Origin: BRH-c54 sp965284565
GTDB taxonomy: Bacteria; Bacteroidota; Bacteroidia; Flavobacteriales_E; Vicingaceae
Length of the DNA: 64,000 bases
Assembly (NCBI GenBank): GCA_965284565.1
Contig: OZ260100.1
Coordinates: 1,364,001 to 1,428,000 of the forward strand
Direction of reading: 5' to 3'
The position numbers and the translations under genes are program-made. The notes below the pieces were generated by a model that was not told where the DNA came from, did not search any database, and worked only from the letters and a program-made list of their open reading frames with translations. The first letter of the stretch is position 1. Every line of letters starts with the position of its first letter. Below are positions 27,148-36,340 of this stretch, piece after piece.

Positions 27148-27155
27148 TAATTTTG
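27148..27155 (+). promoter_or_regulatory. TAnnTTTG -7 element for glyS
   Basis: TAATTTTG ends four bases before the glyS ATG at 27160, giving a nearly leaderless transcript. No -33 TTG at the usual spacing was seen. Confidence 0.55.
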
Positions 27156-27159
27156 CGGC

Positions 27160-28683
27160 ATGACAACAAATGAAGATAACTTAAAAAAAATAATTTCCCA
27201 TGCCAAAGAGTATGGTTTTGTATTTCCATCAAGTGAAATTTATGACGGACTTAGTGCTGTGTATGATTACGGGCAGTTAGGTGCTGAACTAAAAAAGAAT
27301 ATTAAAGATTTTTGGTGGAAATCTATGGTGCAAATGCATGAAAATATTGTAGGTATAGATGCTGCTATTTTTATGCATCCTGAAACTTGGAAAGCTTCTG
27401 GGCACGTTGACGCATTTAATGATCCATTGATTGATAATAAAGATTCTAAAAAAAGATACCGTGCGGATGTATTAATTGAAGAATACATTGAAAAAATTCG
27501 TTTAAAAAACGAAAAGGAAGTAGAAAAAGGCAAAAAACGTTTTGCAGATAGCTTTGACGAAACACAATTTAGAGCTACCAATCCAAATATTTTAAGAAAT
27601 CAGGCTAAAATAGATGAAGTTACTGGTAGGTTTAAAATGGCTATGAAAAATGATAACTTAGCCGATATCAAAACATTAATTGAAGACTTAGAAATAGCTT
27701 GTCCTTTAAGTGGTTCTAAAAGCTGGACAGATGTAAAACAGTTTAACCTAATGTTTTCTACCGAAATAGGTTCTGTTGCTGAAGCGGCTAATAAAATCTA
27801 TTTACGTCCGGAAACGGCTCAAGGTATTTTTGTGAATTTTTTAAATGTGCAGAAAACAAGTCGTTTAAAAATTCCTTTTGGGATAGCTCAAATAGGAAAA
27901 GCATTTAGAAATGAAATAGTTGCTCGTCAGTTTATCTTTCGTATGCGTGAATTTGAACAAATGGAAATGCAATTTTTTGTTCGTCCAGGAGAAGAAATGA
28001 AATGGTACGAATACTGGAAAAACGAACGTATTAACTGGCACCTTTCGTTGGGAATTGATGAAAAAAATTATCGTTTCCATGATCATGTTAAATTAGCTCA
28101 TTACGCTAATGCTGCCTGCGATATTGAATTTAATTTCCCTATGGGATTTAAAGAACTAGAAGGAATTCATTCTCGTACAGATTTCGATTTGAAGCAACAC
28201 GAAAAACATTCAGGTAAAAAACTGCAATATTTCGATCCAGAAATTAATCAAAATTATGTGCCTTATGTTGTAGAGACTTCTATTGGTTTGGATAGGACAT
28301 TTTTGGCAATTTTATCTTCGGCTTATAAAGAAGAAAAATTAGAAGATGATTCTGAAAGAACAGTATTAAAAATTCCAGCATTTTTAGCTCCTTATAAAGC
28401 TGCGGTTTTACCTTTAGTAAAGAAAGATGGTTTGCCAGAAAAAGCACGTGAAATAATGGATTTATTAAAACACGATTACAATTGCCAATATGATGAAAAA
28501 GACTCTGTTGGAAAACGTTATAGAAGACAAGATGCTATTGGAACACCGTTTTGTATTACTGTTGATCACGAATCTCTTGAAGACAATAAAGTGACCATTA
28601 GAGATAGAGATACTATGCAACAAGAGCGTGTATCAATTTCAGAAGTAGAAAGTATTATCAGAAAGAAGCTGATTAGAAAATAG
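27160..28683 (+). CDS. glyS: Glycyl-tRNA synthetase, single-chain (alpha2) type
   Basis: 507 residues of the eukaryote-like dimeric class II enzyme. The N-terminal segment FVFPSSEIYDGLSAVYDYGQLG and the motif 2 region GIAQIGKAFRNEI/RMREFEQMEMQFF are present. Motif 3 is VVETSIGLDRTFLAIL, and an anticodon-binding domain follows from about 405 (APYKAAVLPLVKKDG). It charges tRNA-Gly. It is transcribed divergently from the CAMCKA operon, with 99 bases between the two start codons. Confidence 0.97.
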   Translation: MTTNEDNLKKIISHAKEYGFVFPSSEIYDGLSAVYDYGQLGAELKKNIKDFWWKSMVQMHENIVGIDAAIFMHPETWKASGHVDAFNDPLIDNKDSKKRYRADVLIEEYIEKIRLKNEKEVEKGKKRFADSFDETQFRATNPNILRNQAKIDEVTGRFKMAMKNDNLADIKTLIEDLEIACPLSGSKSWTDVKQFNLMFSTEIGSVAEAANKIYLRPETAQGIFVNFLNVQKTSRLKIPFGIAQIGKAFRNEIVARQFIFRMREFEQMEMQFFVRPGEEMKWYEYWKNERINWHLSLGIDEKNYRFHDHVKLAHYANAACDIEFNFPMGFKELEGIHSRTDFDLKQHEKHSGKKLQYFDPEINQNYVPYVVETSIGLDRTFLAILSSAYKEEKLEDDSERTVLKIPAFLAPYKAAVLPLVKKDGLPEKAREIMDLLKHDYNCQYDEKDSVGKRYRRQDAIGTPFCITVDHESLEDNKVTIRDRDTMQQERVSISEVESIIRKKLIRK

Positions 28684-29029
28684 TTGTTAAAGGTTGAACT
28701 ATCCTAAATGAAATTAATTTCAGTATAGGATAAAAATGTTTAACCACATAGACAGACACATAGTTTTTCACATCCAAATCAAAAATCAATTAAACTGGAG
28801 TTTCATATAGCCTGTCCGCCTTTGGCGGATGGGAACACTTTGTGTGGCTATAATTATCTTTATTACTATAGCCTATGTTTCTATATGGTTTTGCTGGCAT
28901 CATTAAACAAAAACCATGTTGTTTATTTCCAGGTTTATTAAAGGTTAATAATTGTTAATCTTATATACTCTGATTAGGGGAAAACATTTCGTTTTAATAA
29001 TTTTGAAAACAGACCAAAACACTATTAAA
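28684..29029 (+). other. 346-base intergenic region carrying an inverted-repeat element
   Basis: No gene is supported. An in-frame extension of the DUF2490 gene back to 28952 has no signal peptide and I do not accept it. The region contains the element at 28742-28890 and AT-rich sequence. Confidence 0.6.
28742..28890. repeat. Inverted-repeat element with internal hairpins, about 149 bp
   Basis: The left arm AACCACATAGACAG...ACATAG (28742-28763) and the right arm CTATGTTTCTATATGGTT (28873-28890) pair imperfectly. Inside are the hairpin TCCGCCTTTGGCGGA (28815-28829) and a second inverted pair TATAGCC (28806)/GGCTATA (28846). It is richer in GC in the middle than its surroundings. There are no coding features. 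Confidence 0.5.
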
Positions 29030-29725
29030 ATGAACAGGTTTTCGTTATTGTTTTTAACCCTATTTTTTTCATTTTCTATTAAAGCTCAAACAGATAAAAA
29101 CCAGTTGGGTGCTTGGTACATGTTGTTTTTAGAGGGTAAATTTTCTGAAACAAGTAATTTTGGTTTTGAGACTGATATTCAACACAGAAACTTTGATGCT
29201 GGTAGAGACCTAGAGCAATTAATGTTGCGTGGAGGGTTGTCTTATAAATTTTCGGAAACTAAGACCAAATTGACTTTGGGATATGCCCACATTACTTCTG
29301 GTGCTTTTGGTGTGGATGATAATTCTAAATCTTATGAAAGCAGAGTCTATCAGCAACTGATATTTTCCAACAAATTGTTTTCAAGAGTTTATGTAACGCA
29401 GCGATTTCGCTATGAGCAGCGATTTGTACAAAATCAGGACTTTAGAACACGTTGGAGACATTTTTTTGCTGTAAATATTCCTTTGAATCAAGAAAAACTA
29501 ATACCAACTACTTTTTATCTTTCTATATACAATGAATTGTTTATTAATGGAGAACGTCCTGTAGGAAATGATAGAAAGGTTGAACTATTTGATAGAAATC
29601 GATTTTACATGGCACTAGGCTATCAACTAACCGAAAAATTAAAATTTCAAGCAGGAATGATGAGACAACTAACTAATTCAATAGGTAAAAATCAACTACA
29701 AATTGGAATACATACTACGTTATGA
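29030..29725 (+). CDS. DUF2490 outer-membrane-type protein, 231 aa
   Basis: The ATG at 29030 gives a clean signal peptide (MNRFSLLFLTLFFSFSIKAQ). The mature part shows the DUF2490 pattern: LGAWYMLFLEGKFSETSNFGF, then RVYVTQRFRYEQRFVQNQDFRTRWRHFFAVNIPL and the end FQAGMMRQL. It is predicted to be a small beta-barrel or barrel-like envelope protein of unknown function. A start 26 codons upstream would bury the signal sequence, so I reject it. Confidence 0.85.
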   Translation: MNRFSLLFLTLFFSFSIKAQTDKNQLGAWYMLFLEGKFSETSNFGFETDIQHRNFDAGRDLEQLMLRGGLSYKFSETKTKLTLGYAHITSGAFGVDDNSKSYESRVYQQLIFSNKLFSRVYVTQRFRYEQRFVQNQDFRTRWRHFFAVNIPLNQEKLIPTTFYLSIYNELFINGERPVGNDRKVELFDRNRFYMALGYQLTEKLKFQAGMMRQLTNSIGKNQLQIGIHTTL

Positions 29726-29763
29726 AAATGATTTTTTATTTCCAAACATATCCCCTTAAATCT

Positions 29764-29771
29764 TAATTTTG
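29764..29771 (+). promoter_or_regulatory. TAnnTTTG -7 element for the UbiD-family gene
   Basis: TAATTTTG ends seven bases before the ATG at 29779, giving a very short leader. Confidence 0.5.
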
Positions 29772-29778
29772 GGGAGTT

Positions 29779-31575
29779 ATGATTTACAAAAGCACAGTTG
29801 ATTTAATAAAAGACTTGGAGGAGCACGGACACTTAATCCGAATTAAGGAAGAAGTAAGTGGTGAGCTAGAAATGGCAGCTATTCATTTGCGTGTTTTTGA
29901 AAAAGGCGGACCAGCAATTTTGTTTGAAAATATTAAAGGATGTGAGTTTCAGGCAGTATCTAATTTGTTTGGAACGATGGAACGCAGTAAATTTATTTTC
30001 CGTTCTACTTTTGATAAAGTGCAGCAACTTATCGAGTTAAAAAACAATCCCATAAAAGCCATAAAACCTCCTTTTAAAAATTTGTCCTTAGGATGGTTTG
30101 CATTAAATTCTTTGCCCAAAAAAGTAAGCAGCCATGATTTTTTAGAAACCTCCATAGATAAATTGCCTTTAATTAAATGCTGGAAAAAAGACGGAGGTGC
30201 ATTTATTACTTTACCACAAGTGTACTCCGAAGACTTTGAAAAGCCCGGAGTAATGAATAGTAATTTAGGGATGTATCGTGTTCAACTGAATGGCAATGAG
30301 TATGAAACCAACAAAGAAATAGGCTTACATTATCAAATCCACAGAGGAATTGGAGTACATCAGGCAAAAGCTAATCGATTAGGAAAACCATTAAAAGTCA
30401 GTATTTTTATTGGAGGAAATCCTGCCCATACCTTAGCAGCAGTAATGCCTTTACCCGAAGGGTTATCTGAATTAACTTTTGCAGGAGCTTTATCTGGGCG
30501 AAGATTTAGATACACTTACCAAGAAGGTTATTGTTTAAGTACAGATGCCGATTTTGTAATTACTGGAGAAATTTACCCTAATGAAACCAAACCAGAAGGT
30601 TCTTTTGGCGACCATTTAGGCTACTACAGTCTAACCCACGAATTTCCTGTGATGAAAATCCACAAAGTGTATCATAAAAAAAATGCTATTTGGCCTTTTA
30701 CCGTTGTTGGTCGTCCACCACAAGAGGATTCTCAATTTGGAGCGTTAATTCATGAGCTAAGCGGAAGTGCTATTCCTGAAGAAATTCCAGGTTTACACGA
30801 AGTAAATGCTGTTGATGCAGCAGGAGTCCATCCCTTACTGTTAGCCGTAGGAAGCGAACGATATACGCCTTACACCACATTAAAACAACCACAAGAACTT
30901 TTAACCATTGCCAACCATATATTAGGTTTCGGACAACTTTCATTGGCAAAATATGTATTCATTACCAATAAAGAAGACAATCCTACACTTTCTTGTAATG
31001 ATATCGAGAACTATTTCATCCACTTTTTGGAAAGAGTAGATTGGAAAAGAGATCTGCATTTTCAGACCAATACCACTATAGACACACTCGATTACAGTGG
31101 AAATGCCATTAATAGCGGTTCAAAAGTAGTAATGGCAGCAGTTGGTGAAGCAAAACGTAAACTAATTGATAATTGTCCAATTGATAATGGTAAACTAGTA
31201 ATGTCTGGAGTAATTGCCATGAATGGGGATGTTTTTACAACTTATGAAAATGCTAAACAAGAACTCGAAACCTTAAACCTCCAACTTCAAACATTGAACA
31301 CCGAAGGCATCATGCTGATTTTGTTAGTAGATGATGCTGATTTTGTTACAGCTAACCTCAACAACTTTTTATGGGTTACCTTTACCAGAAGCAATCCAGC
31401 AAATGATATTTACGGAGTAAACGAATTTATCAACAACAAACATTGGGGCTGCGAAGGTCCATTAATTATTGATGCTCGAATAAAACCACATCATGCTCCA
31501 CCATTAGAAAAAGATGAGGCCATTGAAAAACGTGTAGATGAACTAGAAAGTAAAGGAGTACTTAGAAATACTTAG
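29779..31575 (+). CDS. UbiD-family decarboxylase (menaquinone-type)
   Basis: 598 residues of the UbiD superfamily, which uses prenylated FMN to decarboxylate aromatic or unsaturated acids. Visible family segments are GIGVHQAKANRLGKPLKVSIFIGGNPAH, GEIYPNETKPEGSFGDHLGYYS (with the Glu and Asp of the active site) and WPFTVVGRPPQEDS. The length and sequence type fit the Bacteroidota menaquinone or 3-octaprenyl-4-hydroxybenzoate decarboxylase annotated near 600 residues. Because the phylum uses menaquinone, a menaquinone role is likely but not shown. No UbiX partner is in the window. Confidence 0.88.
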   Translation: MIYKSTVDLIKDLEEHGHLIRIKEEVSGELEMAAIHLRVFEKGGPAILFENIKGCEFQAVSNLFGTMERSKFIFRSTFDKVQQLIELKNNPIKAIKPPFKNLSLGWFALNSLPKKVSSHDFLETSIDKLPLIKCWKKDGGAFITLPQVYSEDFEKPGVMNSNLGMYRVQLNGNEYETNKEIGLHYQIHRGIGVHQAKANRLGKPLKVSIFIGGNPAHTLAAVMPLPEGLSELTFAGALSGRRFRYTYQEGYCLSTDADFVITGEIYPNETKPEGSFGDHLGYYSLTHEFPVMKIHKVYHKKNAIWPFTVVGRPPQEDSQFGALIHELSGSAIPEEIPGLHEVNAVDAAGVHPLLLAVGSERYTPYTTLKQPQELLTIANHILGFGQLSLAKYVFITNKEDNPTLSCNDIENYFIHFLERVDWKRDLHFQTNTTIDTLDYSGNAINSGSKVVMAAVGEAKRKLIDNCPIDNGKLVMSGVIAMNGDVFTTYENAKQELETLNLQLQTLNTEGIMLILLVDDADFVTANLNNFLWVTFTRSNPANDIYGVNEFINNKHWGCEGPLIIDARIKPHHAPPLEKDEAIEKRVDELESKGVLRNT

Positions 31576-31597
31576 GAGTTACGAATCTATTTACCAT

Positions 31598-31749
31598 TGT
31601 CATTCTGAACTATTTTACAGAAAACTTGTTTTCGTGTAAAATGAAGTGAAGAAACGTGAGTTCAGCGAAGCTAATCTTTTGTTTATTTGAACAAATCATT
31701 CATAAATTACAAGATTCCTCGATTTCGTTACACTACACTCGGAATGACA
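31598..31749. repeat. MITE-like element with TGTCATTCTGA/TCGGAATGACA ends, 152 bp
   Basis: The ends TGTCATTCTGA (31598-31608) and TCGGAATGACA (31739-31749) are inverted repeats with one mismatch. Inside are GAAGTGAAGAAACG and AAGATTCCTCGATTTCG. From memory this word family (cattctgaacgaagtgaagaatc ... ggaatgaca) is dispersed between genes in many Bacteroidota genomes. It encodes nothing and lies between the UbiD-family gene and the convergent 1320-residue gene. Confidence 0.55.
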
Positions 31750-31755
31750 CTTGGG

Positions 31756-32270
31756 TTAATTCTTCAATATCTGTTTTACATACACCTTATCTCCAATAGT
31801 TAGTTGTAAATAATAAACCCCTTTGCTATACGAAGTAATGTCCATTTCTATTTTTTGTTGTCCTTTAGGTATTAGCTTATCAATAATTACTCTTGAGGAA
31901 GCATCTAGTAAACTTATGTTGACTTCTTTATCTAATTCCATAGGTTTTTCAATAGTAAATAAGCCTGTATTAGGGTTGGGGTAGATTAAGATGCCTAAAT
32001 CATTTTTCAAATCATCTATGCCTACACATTGCTCTACTGTAATAAAAGTAGAGTCGCTATTGATGCAAGAATTGACATCTGTATAAGTGTAAATTACACT
32101 ATGTGTTCCTAATCCTGCTGTGTTAGGATCAAAAGTACCACCATTAACTCCCGTACCTGAATATACTCCACCTAATGGTGAACCATTTGGCAAAGTAACA
32201 GCACTACTGCTGCTACATATTGTATCAGGGTTAAAATTGGCTATAGTTACATTTGGTAATGGGTTTACTG
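31756..32270 (-). repeat. Shared 3' cassette, copy 1 (T9SS gene cluster)
   Basis: About 500 bases encoding the PKD-like part and the type A sorting domain are almost identical to 35745-36260 and 40149-40660. This suggests recent duplication or gene conversion between the three neighbours. Confidence 0.8.
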
Positions 32271-35200
32271 TAATTGATATGGTTGTATCCTTAGCACAAA
32301 AAATATTTGAACTGGTTAGTTTAATATTAAATACACCTACCGTATCTGTAATCCAACTCAATGTATCATCTGTAGTATTATAAAAAGCACCTATTTCCCA
32401 AAAATAATTATTTAAATCCGTTTCTTCGGAATACGCCATTAAACTATCTCCAACACAAAATGAAGTGTTTAACAATATAATTGGTGAGTAAATGCAATCA
32501 AAAATAGTATTTAAAACGGTATTAGTAATTACTGGAGGATTACTATCAAAATAAATATTTGCAGTATTATGTATTTGTGTGCCAGGAACAAGGTTAGGAA
32601 TCATATTAATTTTAAACTTAACAAAGCCCTGACTTCCTAAAAAGTCTACACCACTATCTGGTAGCATTATATTCTCAAATTTAAACTCTATCTCGCCACC
32701 TTGATTTAAACTAACCTGCATATTGTGACTATGTGCCACTGGGGTCAACGACATCCAGTCGCAATTTGAATCTAAAGTATCTTTAATAATTATTGTGACA
32801 GCGGTATCATTACCTGTATTTTGAAAACGAATTAAATACTCCAGTTCCTGATTATTTGTAATATAACCTTTTGAAGTTACTCCTTCTGGAATTACTTTTT
32901 TATCATTAGGATCATAAGCACAAACTGAAACTTGTTTTAAAGAATCCGAAATATTATATACTGTATTTCCAAGAGTATCAATTTCTGAAACCGTTAAATT
33001 TGAAACTAATGTATCTCCCATATTTGTGAAAGAAGGCATTTCAACTTGAACACTGAATATGACATCATGATAAAAATAAAGACTATCATAATGCCAATAT
33101 AAACTCTGTCCGACAGTAGAGTCAGGAATTATTGTAGAAGATATATAAATTACAGAATCATCAAGTTGTAATTCTATAACACCCCTAGGTCTTGTTGTGC
33201 CAACATTTTTAAAGCTTATCCAATAATTGATAGTGTCATTACATCTAGGGAAACCTCCGGTTAGTTCAGGTTGTAAAATTGTTAAAATAGTATCTGGATA
33301 AAATCCAAAATTTAAACTATCTGCAACAGAGTTTAAACTACTTAAAGTTCTATTATAAGAAATCGAATCAGTTGTTAAATTCCACAATGTATCTTGCTTA
33401 TAAGATACAGTATAAGTAGATAGCGTATCATTAATAGAATAAAAATAATTACCCATATAAGATGTAAAACTTGCAATACCATTAGGTTGTAATTGTGTCT
33501 GAATAAATGGTAAACCAATATCATTACTATCTATTATGCCATTTTGATTCTCATCATAAAATATTTTACCTTTTAATTGATAACTACTAATAAAACCGTT
33601 TTTATACCAAACAATATTTTTAGCATTTAACAATGCAGATACGATATCTAAATCTCCATCATTATCAAAGTCATTTGCATGTATAAAATATGCGCCCTGA
33701 GCAAGAGAATCTATAATATGCTGAGTAGTATCAATTATTCCACCTAAATTTTCAAACCAAATATTTTTACCTGACATGTGTAAAGAAGATAGGACATCCA
33801 TATCCCCATCATTATCAACATCAAATGAATAAACTGCTCTAACACCAACTGCACTATTACTAATGATAATTTTATTAGTATCTATAACGCCTGCTCCAAG
33901 ATTTTGATGCCAACCAATTTTATTTTCTTGATTTTCTCCTGTAATTATATCTCCATCTCCATCGTTATCTAAATCTGCCACAAATACCGAATAAGCAGTT
34001 GTTGAGTAAGATATTATTTTCTCAGCACTAAAAGAACCATTACCTAAATTCTCATGCCAAAGAAATCTATTATTGCAAGCAGCAATAATATCTTGATCCC
34101 CATCGTTATCTAAATCGTATGTATATACAGATTGGGCAGCCCATGTATTTGAATTAACTATCTGTTCTGCCGAAAATAATAACCCTCCAAGGTTTTTATA
34201 CCAAGTAATCTTATTACCACAGCCTGCAACTATGTCAATATTTCCGTCATTATCCATATCTTCTACAACAATAGATTTAACATTAGATGCATTATTAGAT
34301 GTAGTCCCTGAATAAACAAAGTTTCCATTTCCTATATTTTCAAACCACTTAATTCTATGACTATATTCTGCAGCAGAAATTATATCAAAATCACCGTCAT
34401 TATCGAGATCAGCAGAATAAACAGAAGAAGCCCCATTAATATTTTCATCAATGATTTTTTGATTACTAAACCTACCTGCTCCTAAATTTTCATACCAAGC
34501 AATTTTATTATCTCCAGATGAAGAAGATAAAATATCTTTATCCCCATCTCCATCTAAGTCTTCTGAAAAAACAGAAGAAGCCCATTCTGCCCTAGCAGCT
34601 ATCACATCGTAATCCCCAAAAATATTGGCACCTTGATTTTCACGCCAAACAATTCTATCTCCATTGTCACCTGATACGATATCTATGTTTCCATCTCCAT
34701 TGATATCTGTTGATATCAAACATATTGATGGAATTGTAGAAATTATAACTCTTGGACTAAAAACACCTACACCATTATTTTCATACATGAGAATATCTCC
34801 ATCACCAATCATATATATATCCTCATCACCATCATTGTCTGTGTCTGAAGCAAGTATTGAATGAGGATTATTGATTCCATAATCAATAAGATTATTATTA
34901 AAAACACCACTACCCATATTTTCTAACCATGATACTAATCCATTATTCCCAGAGGTATATAATATATCTTTATCTAGATCATTATCAATATCCACTACAA
35001 ATACGGTATTTACCCCATCTGCACTTGTAGTAATAATTTGTTGTGGACCAAATCCTGTTCCAAGATTTTCATACCATGCAATTTTATCATCCAAATAAGA
35101 TGCTGAAACTAAATCATTATCTCCATCATTATCTATATCTCCAACCGCTAATGATTTAATAAAGTTTACATTTGATGTTATAAGTATACCTGTACTAAAA

Positions 35201-35718
35201 TTTCCGTTACCAAGATTTTCATGCAACCTTATTGTATTTGTAAGAGTTCCTCCCCCTGAAATAATATCTAAATCACCATCTAAATCAAAATCCAGTTTTA
35301 CCGCTACTCTAACATCAATAATATTAGTATCTATTATTCTTTGTAAAGTGTCAAAATTACCACCTCCTAAATTTTCGTTCCAAACAAGTGACATATTTGA
35401 ATTTGGAGTATAGACAATGTCATCATCTCCATCTCCATCAATATCTATGGGCAACACATAATCCCCTCTACAATCAGTTATAATCTGCTTACCATGGTCA
35501 AACATACCATTTCCAAGATTTAAATGTAAAGTAATTCTTACATAACTATTCCAGTTAGATGCACAAAGCACATCCTGATTGCCATCAAAATCAATATCAG
35601 TAGAAATTATATGTCGCGGCTGTTCAACATCAATAGTTAAATTATTTTGTGGTCCAAACTGCCCAACAACAACATTAGCACATAACAAAAACAATAATAA
35701 ATTGGTAATTTTTTTCAT
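31756..35718 (-). CDS. T9SS type A protein with FG-GAP/VCBS repeats, 1320 aa
   Basis: A signal peptide (cut after VVVGQ, 20) is followed by about fourteen FG-GAP/VCBS repeats to residue about 715. Each repeat has a DxDxDGDxD calcium loop (DIDGDGDDDIVY, DLDNDGDQDII) and a wYENLG.g.F element, as in a beta-propeller. An SdrD-B-like segment (KGKIFYDENQNGIIDSNDIG) and a conserved DUF11-like module follow (DPNDKKVIPEG, LEYLIRFQNTGNDTAV, NTANIYFDSNPPVITNT). A PKD-like part and the type A sorting domain (IYPNPNTGLFTIE ... GVYYLQLTIGDKVYVKQILKN) end the chain. It is probably a calcium-binding surface or secreted protein. Its start is only 26 bases after the stop of its upstream paralogue. Confidence 0.9.
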   Translation of the reverse strand: MKKITNLLLFLLCANVVVGQFGPQNNLTIDVEQPRHIISTDIDFDGNQDVLCASNWNSYVRITLHLNLGNGMFDHGKQIITDCRGDYVLPIDIDGDGDDDIVYTPNSNMSLVWNENLGGGNFDTLQRIIDTNIIDVRVAVKLDFDLDGDLDIISGGGTLTNTIRLHENLGNGNFSTGILITSNVNFIKSLAVGDIDNDGDNDLVSASYLDDKIAWYENLGTGFGPQQIITTSADGVNTVFVVDIDNDLDKDILYTSGNNGLVSWLENMGSGVFNNNLIDYGINNPHSILASDTDNDGDEDIYMIGDGDILMYENNGVGVFSPRVIISTIPSICLISTDINGDGNIDIVSGDNGDRIVWRENQGANIFGDYDVIAARAEWASSVFSEDLDGDGDKDILSSSSGDNKIAWYENLGAGRFSNQKIIDENINGASSVYSADLDNDGDFDIISAAEYSHRIKWFENIGNGNFVYSGTTSNNASNVKSIVVEDMDNDGNIDIVAGCGNKITWYKNLGGLLFSAEQIVNSNTWAAQSVYTYDLDNDGDQDIIAACNNRFLWHENLGNGSFSAEKIISYSTTAYSVFVADLDNDGDGDIITGENQENKIGWHQNLGAGVIDTNKIIISNSAVGVRAVYSFDVDNDGDMDVLSSLHMSGKNIWFENLGGIIDTTQHIIDSLAQGAYFIHANDFDNDGDLDIVSALLNAKNIVWYKNGFISSYQLKGKIFYDENQNGIIDSNDIGLPFIQTQLQPNGIASFTSYMGNYFYSINDTLSTYTVSYKQDTLWNLTTDSISYNRTLSSLNSVADSLNFGFYPDTILTILQPELTGGFPRCNDTINYWISFKNVGTTRPRGVIELQLDDSVIYISSTIIPDSTVGQSLYWHYDSLYFYHDVIFSVQVEMPSFTNMGDTLVSNLTVSEIDTLGNTVYNISDSLKQVSVCAYDPNDKKVIPEGVTSKGYITNNQELEYLIRFQNTGNDTAVTIIIKDTLDSNCDWMSLTPVAHSHNMQVSLNQGGEIEFKFENIMLPDSGVDFLGSQGFVKFKINMIPNLVPGTQIHNTANIYFDSNPPVITNTVLNTIFDCIYSPIILLNTSFCVGDSLMAYSEETDLNNYFWEIGAFYNTTDDTLSWITDTVGVFNIKLTSSNIFCAKDTTISITVNPLPNVTIANFNPDTICSSSSAVTLPNGSPLGGVYSGTGVNGGTFDPNTAGLGTHSVIYTYTDVNSCINSDSTFITVEQCVGIDDLKNDLGILIYPNPNTGLFTIEKPMELDKEVNISLLDASSRVIIDKLIPKGQQKIEMDITSYSKGVYYLQLTIGDKVYVKQILKN

Positions 35719-35744
35719 CTGTATATTTTTATTTAAAAAAATAA

Positions 35745-36340
35745 TTAATTCTTCAATATCTGTTTTACAAAAACCTCTTTTCCAACGGTAAGTTGTAAAT
35801 AATAAACTCCTTTGCTGTAAGAAGTAATGTCCATTTCTATTTTTTGTTGTCCTTTTGGAATTATCTTGTTTATAATAACTCTTGAAGAAGCATCCAATAA
35901 ACTTATGTTAACTTCTTTATCTAACTCACTAGATTTTTGAATGGTAAATAGGCCTGTATTAGGGTTGGGATAGGTTAAGATGCCTAAATCATTTGCTAAA
36001 TCATCAATACCAACACATTGCTCTACTGTAATAAAAGTAGAATCGCTATTGATACATGAATTAATATCTGTATAAGTGTAAATTACACTGTGAGTTCCTA
36101 ATCCCGCTATACTAGGATCAAAAGTACTACCATTAACTCCCGTACCTGAATATACTCCACCTGATGGTGAACCATTAGGCAAAGCAACAGCACTACCATT
36201 ACTACATATTGTATCGGGGTTAAAATTGCTTAGTGTAACGTTTGGCAGTGGATTTACTGTTAATGTTGTTGATAAGATACTATCGCAGCCGTTAATTGTT
36301 TGTAGGCTATCATAATATGTTCCCGCTACACTTTGATAGT
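35745..36340 (-). repeat. Shared 3' cassette, copy 2 (T9SS gene cluster)
   Basis: Nearly identical to the 3' ends of both neighbours. With 40149-40740 the similarity runs further, through one CQGDS unit. Confidence 0.8.

Noticed and set aside
28952..29029. 26-codon N-terminal extension of the DUF2490 gene
   Set aside because: It would place the signal peptide inside the protein; the ATG at 29030 gives a standard one.
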